From Chryseolinea serpens (GTDB taxonomy: Bacteria; Bacteroidota; Bacteroidia; Cytophagales; Cyclobacteriaceae): a stretch of DNA of 64,000 bases. The position numbers were made by a program, and so were the translations under genes. This document shows positions 16,367 to 26,126 of the stretch, one piece after another. The stretch spans positions 310,001-374,000 of the forward strand of contig NZ_FQWQ01000001.1 in assembly GCF_900129725.1 (NCBI RefSeq). The letters are read 5' to 3'. Position 1 is the first letter of the stretch; each line of letters opens with the position of its first letter. Below the pieces are notes generated by a model. It did not search any database, had not been told where the DNA came from, and was given only the letters and a program-made list of their open reading frames with translations.

Positions 16367-17788
16367 ATGAGAAAGCAAACTACGCTGCTGCTGAGCCTGT
16401 CTGTGCTATTTTTGGTTGACACCGCGTGGTGCCAGCAACCCCAAAAGAAAGCCAACGTCATCGTGTTGACCGACATCGAAGCCGATCCCGATGACACGCA
16501 GTCGCTGATCCGGTTTCTCCTGTATTCCAATCAATGGAATGTTGAAGGCTTGATCGCCACGACGTCCATCCACCAAAAAACATACGTCGCTCCCGAATCC
16601 ATAGGAGCCGTTCTGGAGGTCTACAAACAAGTGCAGCCCAATCTCACAAAACATGAGGCAGGCTTTCCGCCATACGAGGCGCTGATCGCGAAGATAAAAA
16701 GCGGGCTGCCGGTGTACGGTATGGCGGGCGTTGGGCAAGGTAAGGATTCGCCCGGATCGGACTGGATCGTAAAAGTGCTTGAGCGGCCAGACAACGACCC
16801 CGTTTGGTTCTCGGTTTGGGGCGGCCCCAACACGCTCGCGCAGGCGCTCTGGAAAATCAAAGCGGAGAAAAAGTCCCCGGAGGCCTCGCGGATCTTCAAA
16901 AAAGTCCGTGTCTATACCATCTCGGATCAGGACGACAGCGGGCCGTGGATCCGGAAGAATTTCCCCGATATTTTTTATGTCGTCACACCCGGATACAATT
17001 ACACCCATGCCACTTGGCTTGGGATGGCCTTTCCTTCGCCGGGAAGTAACGCGGAAGTCACCTCCCCGAAGTGGCTGGCCGCAAATATTCAACAAGGCCA
17101 TGGCCCGCTGGGCGCCGCCTACCCCGATGTGGCCTATGGCATGGAGGGCGACACGCCTGCATTTCTCAACCTGATCGACAATGGTTTGAGCGATCCCGAG
17201 CACCCGGATTTCGGAGGCTGGGGGGGACGCTACGAGTATTATCTTCCCGCATTTGTCGACTCGAACACGGGCCCATTCAAACGGGCCAACTGGCCAAAGG
17301 ATGAGCCCGAAACCCGTCCCATCTGGACAAACGCCTCCGACTCTGTGCTTTCTCAGATCGATCAGAAAGTTCATTTCGGCAACCGCGAAACGATCTGGCG
17401 ATGGCGGGATGAATATCAAAACGATTTTGCCGCGAGGATGTGCTGGACGTTCAAAGAAGGGAGTGCATGCAATCATCCGCCCATAGTCAAGCTCGAACAC
17501 GGCGATAAAGTCACCGTGAAATCAGGGGCGCAATTTTACCTTTCCGCAAAAGGCTCGAAAGATCCGGATGGTGACTCCATGAGCTATCTCTGGTTCTGCT
17601 ATCCGGAAGCGGGAACGTACAGGGGTACCGTGAGCTTCAGACCTTATGCCCCCAATTTATATCGACTCCCCGTGACCGCCCCCGTGGTGAGCAAGCCCGA
17701 AACGATTCACTTCATCCTCAAGGTTTCCGATAAAGGTTCTCCTGCGCTGACGCGGTATAAACGGGTGATCGTTACGGTGGTGCCTTGA
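16367..17788 (+). CDS. secreted DUF1593 (nucleoside hydrolase-like) protein
   Basis: This 473-residue protein has a signal peptide (MRKQTTLLLSLSVLFLVDTA, cleavage near WCQQ). The mature part is a DUF1593 domain: VIVLTDIEADPDDTQSLIRF, the acid-rich calcium-like loop of nucleoside hydrolases, then WGGPNTLAQALWKI and YTISDQDDSGPWIRKNFPD. The C-terminal domain from about residue 380 (VKLEHGDKVTVKSGAQFYLS) is an Ig-like module common in this family. Related proteins occur in polysaccharide-degrading gene sets. The start at 16367 is chosen for the signal peptide. The substrate is unknown but a ribosyl or glycosyl compound is likely. Confidence 0.88.
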   Translation: MRKQTTLLLSLSVLFLVDTAWCQQPQKKANVIVLTDIEADPDDTQSLIRFLLYSNQWNVEGLIATTSIHQKTYVAPESIGAVLEVYKQVQPNLTKHEAGFPPYEALIAKIKSGLPVYGMAGVGQGKDSPGSDWIVKVLERPDNDPVWFSVWGGPNTLAQALWKIKAEKKSPEASRIFKKVRVYTISDQDDSGPWIRKNFPDIFYVVTPGYNYTHATWLGMAFPSPGSNAEVTSPKWLAANIQQGHGPLGAAYPDVAYGMEGDTPAFLNLIDNGLSDPEHPDFGGWGGRYEYYLPAFVDSNTGPFKRANWPKDEPETRPIWTNASDSVLSQIDQKVHFGNRETIWRWRDEYQNDFAARMCWTFKEGSACNHPPIVKLEHGDKVTVKSGAQFYLSAKGSKDPDGDSMSYLWFCYPEAGTYRGTVSFRPYAPNLYRLPVTAPVVSKPETIHFILKVSDKGSPALTRYKRVIVTVVP

Positions 17789-17962
17789 TTTGGGATGAGC
17801 GCCACTCGAAGACGGCGATGCAACCAAAAACGTGATGTTAGAAAAGTATCGGTTTTGAAAAGATTAGATGTAGCCATCCTGCCCCGATCTCCGTTACTTT
17901 GATTTTTGCTGATGCCAGCCTTGAAGGTTCTGCACCGGCAAATTTGAACGGCTATAAGATCC

Positions 17963-20053
17963 ATGACGAATTCCCGCATAAAACAACTGCTCTGCTGCCT
18001 CGTATGGGCCATGCTTTGGGGTTGCTCTCCCGACAAACAAAACACCGACGCCACATGGCCCACATTCGGTCACGATGTTTCCAACACCAAATTCTCTGCG
18101 CTCACCGCGATCGACACCTCGAATGTCGCGCAGCTGAAGGAAGCCTGGCGTTTTGAAGACAGCACCGAAGGGGGCGGGGTCTATTTCAACCCTGTGATGA
18201 TGGACAACCGCGTCATCGGTCTGATGCCGTCCAACAAACTGGTGGCCATGGATGCCGCTACCGGAAAACGGTTGTGGGAATTTGCTCCAGACTCGTCGGA
18301 CATCTCGAACTGGTCGAAGGGAATGACCTACCATGCCGGGAGTCCTGACCGGATCTTTCTCATTTCCGGGGGCACGCTGTATTCCATCAACGCGGAGACC
18401 GGTGCCGTCATGAAGGACTTTGGCAACAATGGCCGCGTCGATTTCTATGAAGGTCTGGAAGTGCCCGACGCCATGCGTGCGCAGGTGCCCGTGTCCAGCA
18501 ACGCACCGGGCGTGGTGTATAACGATCTCTTTATCGTGGGATGTAAGGTGCCAGATGAACTTCCGTCGACACCGGGGGATATCCGGGCGTTCAATATCAA
18601 CACCGGCAAGTTGGAATGGGTCTTCCATGTGATCCCCAAACCCGGCGAGTTTGGTGCCGACACCTGGAGCGCCAACGCCCGCCAGCGCAACGGCGGCGCT
18701 AACTGCTGGGCCGGCATGGCGTTGGACGAAAAGCGAGGCATCGTCTTCGTGCCGACAGCGTCGCCCTCATTTGATTTTTACGGAGCAGATCGCCCGGGTC
18801 AAAATCTTTTTGCCAACTGCCTGCTGGCGCTCGATGCAAAAACGGGCAAGCGCATCTGGCATTTTCAGACCACCCACCACGACCTTTGGGACCGCGACAA
18901 CGGTTCTCCTCCCAACCTGGTGACGATCAAGCGCGATGGAAAAGCAATCGACGCCGTGGCGCTCGTCACGAAGATGGGGTTCCTGTTTTTGTTCGATCGC
19001 GAAACAGGCGAATCGCTCTTTGAGGTAAATGAAGTACCGGTCGACACCGTCAGCCGCATGCCGGGAGAGAAGCCGTGGCCGACACAACCCATCCCGGTGA
19101 ATCCGCCTTTTGCGCGCCAGGGCTACGAGGAAAAGTTCTTTGGCCGTTCGGCTGCGTGGATCAAAGCGGAGATCGCAAAAAACAAATACAAGACCGGCAT
19201 CTACGAGCCGCCCTCCATGGAGGGATCGATCATTCTCCCCACAGCCCACGGCGGGTCGAACTGGGGTGGAGCGACCGTCAACCCGGAAACGAACAGAATA
19301 TTCGTCAACGCCATCGACATTCCCTGGATCCTGAAATTAACCGACCTGAAAAAAATCCGCGAAGCCAACCAGCTCAATCCTGAGATCTTGTACAGGACCT
19401 ACTGCAGCAGTTGTCATGGAGCGGATAAAAAAGGAGGCGCCGGTCCCGATCTGACCTCGCGTGCGAAAAATTACAAGAGCGCGCAGATTGCCAGCATCCT
19501 CAGGAAAGGTGCTCCGCCCATGCCCTCGTTTAAATTTTTGTCCGAACAACAGATCGAGGCCATCTCCGCCTATGTGAGGGACACCGTCGCACAAGCATCC
19601 TTCGAGACCGCCGGCATTCCGGAAAACAATGAACCGTATGGCTTCAACGGATACAACTTTTATCTTGATCCCGAAGGCCACCCGGCCATCGCCCCTCCGT
19701 TCGGTACGATGACCGCCATCGACCTGAACACGGGCGCCATTGTGTGGCAGGTGCCGCTCGGCGAAGACCTGCGATTCAAAAAGATGGGCATCCCCAATTC
19801 CGGCACGTTCAACCGTGGGGGAGGCATTGCCACCGCCGGCGGGCTGATCTTCATCGGCGCCACAGACGACAACATGCTTCGCGCGTTTGATCAGCGGACC
19901 GGCAAAGTGCTATGGGAATACCAGTTGCCCGGCATGGCCAGCTCGATCCCGTCTACCTATGCCGTTGGCAACAAGCAGTATGTGGTGGTGTCGGTGAATG
20001 GCGAGCAGCAAAATAATTTCAAGGGAGGGTATTTTGCTTTTGCGATCCCGTAG
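17963..20053 (+). CDS. PQQ-dependent dehydrogenase lipoprotein with internal cytochrome c domain
   Basis: This 696-residue protein starts with a lipoprotein signal (WAMLWGC, acylated Cys21). It is an eight-bladed PQQ propeller: WPTFGHDVSNTKFSALTAID at the start, the tryptophan-docking repeat LVAMDAATGKRLWEFAPDSS, TTHHDLWDRDNGSPPNLVTI near residue 310, and closing repeats such as MTAIDLNTGAIVWQVPLGED. A cytochrome c domain with CSSCH (Cys481-His485) is inserted before the last blades. It should oxidise an alcohol or sugar in the periplasm and pass electrons to its own heme. It lacks the adjacent cysteine pair of methanol-type enzymes found in the gene at 42690. No pqq synthesis genes are in the window. 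Confidence 0.9.
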   Translation: MTNSRIKQLLCCLVWAMLWGCSPDKQNTDATWPTFGHDVSNTKFSALTAIDTSNVAQLKEAWRFEDSTEGGGVYFNPVMMDNRVIGLMPSNKLVAMDAATGKRLWEFAPDSSDISNWSKGMTYHAGSPDRIFLISGGTLYSINAETGAVMKDFGNNGRVDFYEGLEVPDAMRAQVPVSSNAPGVVYNDLFIVGCKVPDELPSTPGDIRAFNINTGKLEWVFHVIPKPGEFGADTWSANARQRNGGANCWAGMALDEKRGIVFVPTASPSFDFYGADRPGQNLFANCLLALDAKTGKRIWHFQTTHHDLWDRDNGSPPNLVTIKRDGKAIDAVALVTKMGFLFLFDRETGESLFEVNEVPVDTVSRMPGEKPWPTQPIPVNPPFARQGYEEKFFGRSAAWIKAEIAKNKYKTGIYEPPSMEGSIILPTAHGGSNWGGATVNPETNRIFVNAIDIPWILKLTDLKKIREANQLNPEILYRTYCSSCHGADKKGGAGPDLTSRAKNYKSAQIASILRKGAPPMPSFKFLSEQQIEAISAYVRDTVAQASFETAGIPENNEPYGFNGYNFYLDPEGHPAIAPPFGTMTAIDLNTGAIVWQVPLGEDLRFKKMGIPNSGTFNRGGGIATAGGLIFIGATDDNMLRAFDQRTGKVLWEYQLPGMASSIPSTYAVGNKQYVVVSVNGEQQNNFKGGYFAFAIP

Positions 20054-20210
20054 AGCATTTAGAATTGGAAGAAGAACAATAGAAACACTAACGGCTGAAC
20101 CCCGTTACCTGGAATACATGGGAGTCACTAATGGGAGGGGATCAAAAGTTGAGAAAAAATCAGGACTTTAATCGACAATCCGATTCTAACTATTCCAAGT
20201 ATTTTGGCTG

Positions 20211-20948
20211 CTAGTTATTTTCTTTTGAATATTCTAAATAATCGAGTCCCAATTGGTTTATTTTTTTTGATGGCTCGGCAAGAAGTGAATCGAGTATCTG
20301 TTGTAAAATCTCAATGTGCTTTTGTAATGTATCGGAGTAAATTTTCTCCGCTACGATATAGTCATCAATTGTTTTGTATTTGTCTTTAGAAGGCTTATAT
20401 TTTTTTTCAAATTCAATTATTTTGTTCTGATAAATTTCGCCATGTGAAAAGATTTCAATTTTTAGTGCATTGCGATTAATCATTTTTTTTAACTTATCTT
20501 TTTCGAGATTTGATATTCCCTTTTGCTTGAGGGATAAGCTTAGGAGTTTATTTAATTCTGATAGAACCATGATAAATTCATATGTGTAGAGCTTATCAGA
20601 TGCGCGTAACTGGTTTGTTGTGTAACTGAGGTTTGATGAGAACGAGTTAAGGTTTTTTTCCTCAAGTTTTAGATCTTGAAGCTCTCGGATTTGTTTTTCA
20701 TCTTCGAGATTTTTCACAACTATCTGCAAATCATCAACTTTTGCGTCTACAAGTTTTTTCTGATAGAAGAGTGCTATTGCAGCAATAGAAATTGTTACGA
20801 TCGTCAATGCATTTCCGAAGTTTATCTCACCATTCCACTTGATGAAGGAATTTTTCAATTCTTTTTCTTGTTCTTTTTTCACGCTTTCATCATGCGTAGG
20901 CGTCGGCGTTTGCTCAGGATTTGGCTCAAGGTCAGAGTTTTCTTCCAT
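20211..20948 (-). CDS. hypothetical coiled-coil membrane protein, AT-rich
   Basis: I do not recognise this 245-residue protein. It has an acidic, proline-rich N-terminus (PNPEQTPTPTHDESVKKEQE), one membrane helix near residue 48 (ALTIVTISIAAIALFY), and a long charged helical region with coiled-coil character (VDAKVDDLQIVVKNLEDEKQ, then KLEEKNLNSF). The C-terminal half is rich in lysine and likely helical. It is much richer in A and T than its neighbours, which suggests transfer. It stands alone between a plus-strand dehydrogenase and the giant secreted genes, and no partner gene is adjacent. Membrane anchoring with a cytoplasmic or periplasmic coiled coil is the only safe statement. Confidence 0.7.
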   Translation of the reverse strand: MEENSDLEPNPEQTPTPTHDESVKKEQEKELKNSFIKWNGEINFGNALTIVTISIAAIALFYQKKLVDAKVDDLQIVVKNLEDEKQIRELQDLKLEEKNLNSFSSNLSYTTNQLRASDKLYTYEFIMVLSELNKLLSLSLKQKGISNLEKDKLKKMINRNALKIEIFSHGEIYQNKIIEFEKKYKPSKDKYKTIDDYIVAEKIYSDTLQKHIEILQQILDSLLAEPSKKINQLGLDYLEYSKENN

Positions 20949-21048
20949 ATAGCTATTTTTTGGTTTATCGCTAAGGCGTATTATTACGGAAGGGAGAAGA
21001 TTGAAATGGAAGCTAAGGATCGCTGATATTTCATAGGATTAAATGCAT

Positions 21049-24000
21049 TTAACGTTTAACAATCTTCAAGAGATTTTCACCTTCGATCTTCAACGTGTAA
21101 ATACCTGGCGCTAAAATTGACAAGTCGATAGTATAGTCGGGAAGCTCACCATTGGCAACGACTTTACCCACATTATCGCAAATGATGAAACGATTCCCGA
21201 TTAAGTTTTTCGATGGATGTATCGTTACTTCACCATCTGTCGGGTTGGGGAAATAGGTGGTTTCGTCGTAGAGTTCGGTTTTGAAACGCAGCGAGGCAAA
21301 GGCTAGTGTTTCGCTTGAACAATGGATGTGAACCCTGACTTCATATTCGGCGCCGGGTCTCAGTCCCGTCAACGATAAATTTGTCGAGGCAGTTTCTATC
21401 GTCTGCCAGACCTTGCTGCCCGAAATGGAGTAGTCAATCACATAAGGATAGCCATCGAAATTATCGCTCCACGAGAGTTCCGCGGTGGTGTGTGTTATGG
21501 CATCGGCGGACAGATCAAAAGGCACATAGCAAAAGGTGCTAAACGATGTTGAGGAAGGGTTTTCCGTGGCCATACATTTTGGGGTAACGGTCACGGTATA
21601 GGGCGTGCCAGGAGCGAGACCCTCCAGTATGAAAGACGTTGCGCTGGTCGTCACGGTGGTTACCGCGCCCCCGGTAACTGAATACGCTACGGTATAGCTG
21701 TCGGCCACCGATTCGTCCACCCAATTTACCTTCGCGCTGAACGGCGTAACGGCATCGACCGATAACCTCGAGATTTTAGCACACGGCATCGTAAAGGATG
21801 CGTTCATAAAATCAGAAGTGAGGTTTGTGCAGGCCATGCTTCCTCTTACAAAATATTGTTTTCCGAGAACCAGTGCATGCAAGGTGAGGTCGGCACCGAT
21901 CGATGTCCAGGTGACTTTGTCCGCGCTGTATTCAAGAACGGCATTGCCCGGGTAGTTGCTCGTCCAGCGCACGTTGGCGCTGTTGTAGGATGAAGGCGTG
22001 ACGGTGAGCGTAGCCAATTTAGGACACTGGGTTGTGAACTGCTTATACTTATAGTTGCTGGGTGGATTGCACTGTCCCCTGTAACGCAGGTCGTAGGTGG
22101 TGCCGGGCAACAGATTTTTGATCTGACTGCCATATTGATTGATCCACTCGTTTTTGCCGGCCAAGGAATAGGCCATTTCAAAATAATAAAGACCGGCGGA
22201 TTCATCGAGCGTGGCGTTATCGATGCCGATGCTGGCGATGGAGAAGCCATCGGTGTATATACACTCCGTTGTGAAGTTGATATAATAGTAATCGGTGAAG
22301 CCAAGACCGCATTTGGCCCGGGCCCTGAGCTGATAGGTGTGACCATACGACAGGTTGGTCAGCCTGGTCGAGGAAACCCGTCCCCAATAGGTGCCTTCGT
22401 AAGAATAGTCGATCTCGAATTGATCCAGGGTGGTATTGGGCGGCAGTGTGATCGTTGCCACATAACTCGATACGCTGACGCTTACCTGCGACGGATCAAT
22501 ACAATTATTTGGCGAGTTCTGCCAAATCTCCATCAGGTAGCCTTCGTGGGGAAACTGGTGGTAAGAAATGATGTTAATGACTTCGGGCCGGCCATCTCCA
22601 TTTAAATCATTGATGGTCATATTGGGGATCGACTCAACGGCATCGTTAAGCACGCCAAACTCCAGGGATTTGTCAAAAGAGGCATCCGAGATAGGCGTAT
22701 TGGCAGCGCCTTTATTTTTTAAGAACGAAAACTTTCCATTTTCCAGGCCGACCAGCAAATCGACGGCGCCATCGCCATTGAGATCTGCGGGCTGAACAAC
22801 GGATGCTTCATAGCCGGTCAGGGCAGAGGTCATCGTTCCAACGGTGACGCCGGGCGCGGTTTTCTTGTTTTCCAGGATGGCCAGGTTCACACCCTGGTAG
22901 GGCGAATAAGCAACGAGATCTTTCCATCCGTCCAGGTTCAAATCCTGGGAAACATATTTGGGATAGGTGATCATGGCATCCTGAACGGTGTATTCATCAA
23001 ATGCAAAAACACCCGGCTGACTGCTATTGACGAGGATCGGAATAAAGATCTTATTGCTCGCATCGGCCCACAATTCGGGCTTGCCATCGTTGTTCAGGTC
23101 TTCGCTATACAAGTCGTTTACCGGATAGGCGAGCGACTTTGAAAATTGATTGACGAAATTTTCAGACAACACGAGCCCTTTTGGATTCTGATTCCGGAAT
23201 ATTTTAACCGTAGCAATACCCGCCACATTTTCGGCCACGGCAATATCCACGCGGCCATCCTGATCCAAGTCATTGAAGGCTAAATTCCAGGAAGTGCCCA
23301 CGGACAAACTCACGGGAGGCCCGAAGAAGATATAACCCGGCACAGACAAGTTCGGATACACCCGCACACCATCCTGGTACTTCCCTACAATGTCTTTAAG
23401 ACCGTTGCCGTCAAAATCGATCAGGAATAATTTCTGAGGCGTATCGACGGAGTTGAATGTGTTTCTTACAAAGGAGGCATCGGTTATATCACCACCCTGG
23501 TTTACATTCTGAAAGACCGAAAAACCCAGATAGTGGCGGACAACGATATCGGGTCTGTTGTCGCCATCCATGTCCTGCACCAAGGTCTGGTACATGTAAT
23601 CGGTGCTACCGATCTTGAGTTGCAGGTCGCCTTTTTTGAACTCTCCCGAAAACGTGGGAACAAATTCCTTTACCGATTCGGCAGACAGACCCGACTCGGC
23701 ATCCCACACGGAGATCGGCCCAAGGGATGCTCCGGCGGGTACTTTAACTTTTATTTCGGTTGAACTGGAAGACAGCACAGCGCCCCGGGTGGCACCAAAG
23801 CTCACCACGTTCTTTTCAGGTGTTACATTAAAGTTCTGCCCGGTAATCGTCACCTCGGTGCCGATGGGGGCCGTTGTTGGCGTGTAAGAAAGGATAACGG
23901 GTCTCACACCCGTGAAAAAACTGGCCGACTCGCTCTTCGACGTTGCCGAGCCGTTGGTGGCGACAAGTCTGTAATAATAGGTTTGCCGCGGTTGAAGACC

Positions 24001-26121
24001 TGTGAGGGCTGCCGAAACATCCAGGAACTCCGTGGCACCGGGAAGAGACGTCGGGGGGGTCACCAATCCAAAAGCAGGCGTTAGCCCATACTCAAAATGA
24101 AATGAAGTCGGAAGGCTGTTGGGGTTTATCTGGCCATACCATGTGGCCGTTGTTTCGGTCATGTCAACCCTCCGTAGGAGTTTGACGAGTGGTGCCAGCG
24201 AAATGGTTGTGAATTCGGTTGTAGCGGACGAGACGCCGTTTTCGTTGGTGGCTACCAGTTTCAGGTAGTACTTCGTTTCACTTTGTAACCCGGTGATCAC
24301 CCCTTCCACTTTATTCGTGTAGGGATACTCTGCAGTTGAGCTCCCATAAGCGGGTGTGGTGCCGTATTCAAAATGGTAGGTGGCAACGTTGCTCCTCGGG
24401 ATCATGCTCCCGTTGATCTTCACGGTGGTGGCCGTGATATCATAGACACCCAGGCTGGTGACCGTAGGCTCGTCGATCACACCAACGGCATCCCAGGCAT
24501 TGGCTACTTCCTGATAGATCGTGGAGTTGTTGCCATACAAATCGGTCGCGGCGAGTAAGGAGCCTATCCGGCTATCGAGATAGTCCGATTGGGGCGCCAG
24601 GTACTCCGTCAGATTTCGATACGTAATTTTGACTGCGGCGTCCATGCCAATAGCATTGACCGAATAGTTTACCTGGCGATCATTTACGCCGCTGCCACCC
24701 TTGCTTAAAAGATAAAACCAAAAATTCTGTACGCCTGAATTGGTGTGCACACCGCCATAGTCATCGGCACCCGTCTGCCACATATCGCCGAAATAAGTAT
24801 CCGGTTGACTTTTAACGTTGGGGTTACTCATGTCGCGAATACCGCCATCACGGAAATGCCGGCCGATTTGCCATGTGGCGGCACCGCCTAAGACATTGAA
24901 CTCGACGGCCTTCCCTAAAATATCGGAGAACGATTCATTGAGCGCTCCAGACTCATTTTTGTATTGGAGCTTGGCTTCATACTGCGTCACGCCGTGCGTC
25001 AGTTCATGGCTCACAACATCCAGTTCAACCAACGGGTTGTTGTTGCTGCCGTCTCCCAAAACCAGCAGACTGCCGGTCCACATGGCATTGTCCCAACCCA
25101 CATCGACGTGTACGTAGGACTTGATGGCACCGCCAAGGTTGTCGAAACTGTTTCGGTTGTGCTTTGTATAATAGTATTCATACGCTTGCTCGGCGGCCCA
25201 TTGCGCCGATACAGCGGGTTGAGAATAGTAATCGTTATAGACGGTGCCCGAGGAAGTGAATACCGGCGGGTTGAACGGAATACCCAGTTGTAATATCAGA
25301 AGGGAACGGTTTCCAAAATCGTACGTTCCGATGATGCCCCCATGAGCAGTTTGCCCGACCATCTGCGAACCGCTTCCGGTGCTTTCGATCCGGATCGGTT
25401 TAAGTCCATAATAGTTTGTCATTCCCGTTCCGGTGATGTAGGGCAGGGGGGGCTCAGGGGGGGTGTCTTCGCGGCAAGCGTTTACCAGGCTTACTTTATT
25501 GAGCACTTGCCCGTTGCGCGCATCGATGGAGATCCTCCAACGCTCGATGAGCGATACATCGATGTCGAACTGGAAGGCGATGGCAAAACTTTCGGGCGCG
25601 AGCGTGAAGTCTTTGGAGACGATCAACTTCTGACCTCTTCTAACGGTGGTGTCCTTGGTTTGGAGATATCTCGTTGCGAGTTGAAAAGCCTGCGCTTCGT
25701 TGAGGCTGATGTTCATGTCGGGATTCATGTTCCGAACGGCTTTGCCGTTGACGGACGTTACAAAGCCACCTTTCTCATGCAACCGGTAGCCCATGCCTTC
25801 CACCAAAAGGCCTTTATAATACTGTTGCAAAAGGCGATGCCGCATCCCGAGATCGTCGGTGTTGGATTCGGCTTCCACGAACGTGAATTCGGCTGGTATG
25901 TTGAAATACTGATTGATGTTAGCCAGGAACGACGAGGCCGTAACGGTTCCCGTCTTAAACACCATGGCGCGGGGTGGTTCGTTCCGCCCGCCATAGTACG
26001 CGGTGCCTGTACCAGTGTTCGACACCCCGAGGGAAGCAGGGGTGGTTCGTGCGCTTTTCTGTGCCATGCTCTGGCCAACCGATAAAAAGCAGATGAAAAT
26101 GACGAGTAGAAGTCTATGCAT
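21049..26121 (-). CDS. giant secreted M4 metallopeptidase with FnIII, TIG and FG-GAP repeats and type IX sorting domain
   Basis: This 1690-residue protein has a signal peptide (MHRLLLVIFICFLSVGQSMA). Next come an FTP-like propeptide and a thermolysin-type catalytic domain with HELTH near residues 372-376, the third zinc ligand glutamate in GALNESFSD (near 396) and the active-site histidine in GGVHTNSGVQ. These are all the residues needed for activity. Two fibronectin III-like modules, a TIG domain (SYTPTTAPIGTEVTITGQNF), seven or more FG-GAP/VCBS repeats (D-x-D-G-N-G style) and further fibronectin-like modules follow. The end is a type A type IX sorting domain (YFPNPTDGEVTIHPS ... APGIYTLKIEG). 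It is exported and attached or released at the surface. The start is ATG at 26121; a GTG at 26130 is possible. It lies 5 bases after the upstream gene's stop codon. Confidence 0.92.
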   Translation of the reverse strand: MHRLLLVIFICFLSVGQSMAQKSARTTPASLGVSNTGTGTAYYGGRNEPPRAMVFKTGTVTASSFLANINQYFNIPAEFTFVEAESNTDDLGMRHRLLQQYYKGLLVEGMGYRLHEKGGFVTSVNGKAVRNMNPDMNISLNEAQAFQLATRYLQTKDTTVRRGQKLIVSKDFTLAPESFAIAFQFDIDVSLIERWRISIDARNGQVLNKVSLVNACREDTPPEPPLPYITGTGMTNYYGLKPIRIESTGSGSQMVGQTAHGGIIGTYDFGNRSLLILQLGIPFNPPVFTSSGTVYNDYYSQPAVSAQWAAEQAYEYYYTKHNRNSFDNLGGAIKSYVHVDVGWDNAMWTGSLLVLGDGSNNNPLVELDVVSHELTHGVTQYEAKLQYKNESGALNESFSDILGKAVEFNVLGGAATWQIGRHFRDGGIRDMSNPNVKSQPDTYFGDMWQTGADDYGGVHTNSGVQNFWFYLLSKGGSGVNDRQVNYSVNAIGMDAAVKITYRNLTEYLAPQSDYLDSRIGSLLAATDLYGNNSTIYQEVANAWDAVGVIDEPTVTSLGVYDITATTVKINGSMIPRSNVATYHFEYGTTPAYGSSTAEYPYTNKVEGVITGLQSETKYYLKLVATNENGVSSATTEFTTISLAPLVKLLRRVDMTETTATWYGQINPNSLPTSFHFEYGLTPAFGLVTPPTSLPGATEFLDVSAALTGLQPRQTYYYRLVATNGSATSKSESASFFTGVRPVILSYTPTTAPIGTEVTITGQNFNVTPEKNVVSFGATRGAVLSSSSTEIKVKVPAGASLGPISVWDAESGLSAESVKEFVPTFSGEFKKGDLQLKIGSTDYMYQTLVQDMDGDNRPDIVVRHYLGFSVFQNVNQGGDITDASFVRNTFNSVDTPQKLFLIDFDGNGLKDIVGKYQDGVRVYPNLSVPGYIFFGPPVSLSVGTSWNLAFNDLDQDGRVDIAVAENVAGIATVKIFRNQNPKGLVLSENFVNQFSKSLAYPVNDLYSEDLNNDGKPELWADASNKIFIPILVNSSQPGVFAFDEYTVQDAMITYPKYVSQDLNLDGWKDLVAYSPYQGVNLAILENKKTAPGVTVGTMTSALTGYEASVVQPADLNGDGAVDLLVGLENGKFSFLKNKGAANTPISDASFDKSLEFGVLNDAVESIPNMTINDLNGDGRPEVINIISYHQFPHEGYLMEIWQNSPNNCIDPSQVSVSVSSYVATITLPPNTTLDQFEIDYSYEGTYWGRVSSTRLTNLSYGHTYQLRARAKCGLGFTDYYYINFTTECIYTDGFSIASIGIDNATLDESAGLYYFEMAYSLAGKNEWINQYGSQIKNLLPGTTYDLRYRGQCNPPSNYKYKQFTTQCPKLATLTVTPSSYNSANVRWTSNYPGNAVLEYSADKVTWTSIGADLTLHALVLGKQYFVRGSMACTNLTSDFMNASFTMPCAKISRLSVDAVTPFSAKVNWVDESVADSYTVAYSVTGGAVTTVTTSATSFILEGLAPGTPYTVTVTPKCMATENPSSTSFSTFCYVPFDLSADAITHTTAELSWSDNFDGYPYVIDYSISGSKVWQTIETASTNLSLTGLRPGAEYEVRVHIHCSSETLAFASLRFKTELYDETTYFPNPTDGEVTIHPSKNLIGNRFIICDNVGKVVANGELPDYTIDLSILAPGIYTLKIEGENLLKIVKR

Positions 26122-26126
26122 AAATA

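Noticed and set aside
16406-17500. A 364-codon minus-strand frame
   Set aside because: It is antisense to the DUF1593 gene, which has a clear signal peptide and family motifs; this frame has neither.
25342-26085. A 247-codon plus-strand frame
   Set aside because: It is antisense to the M4 peptidase propeptide and signal region, with no ribosome site or family likeness.
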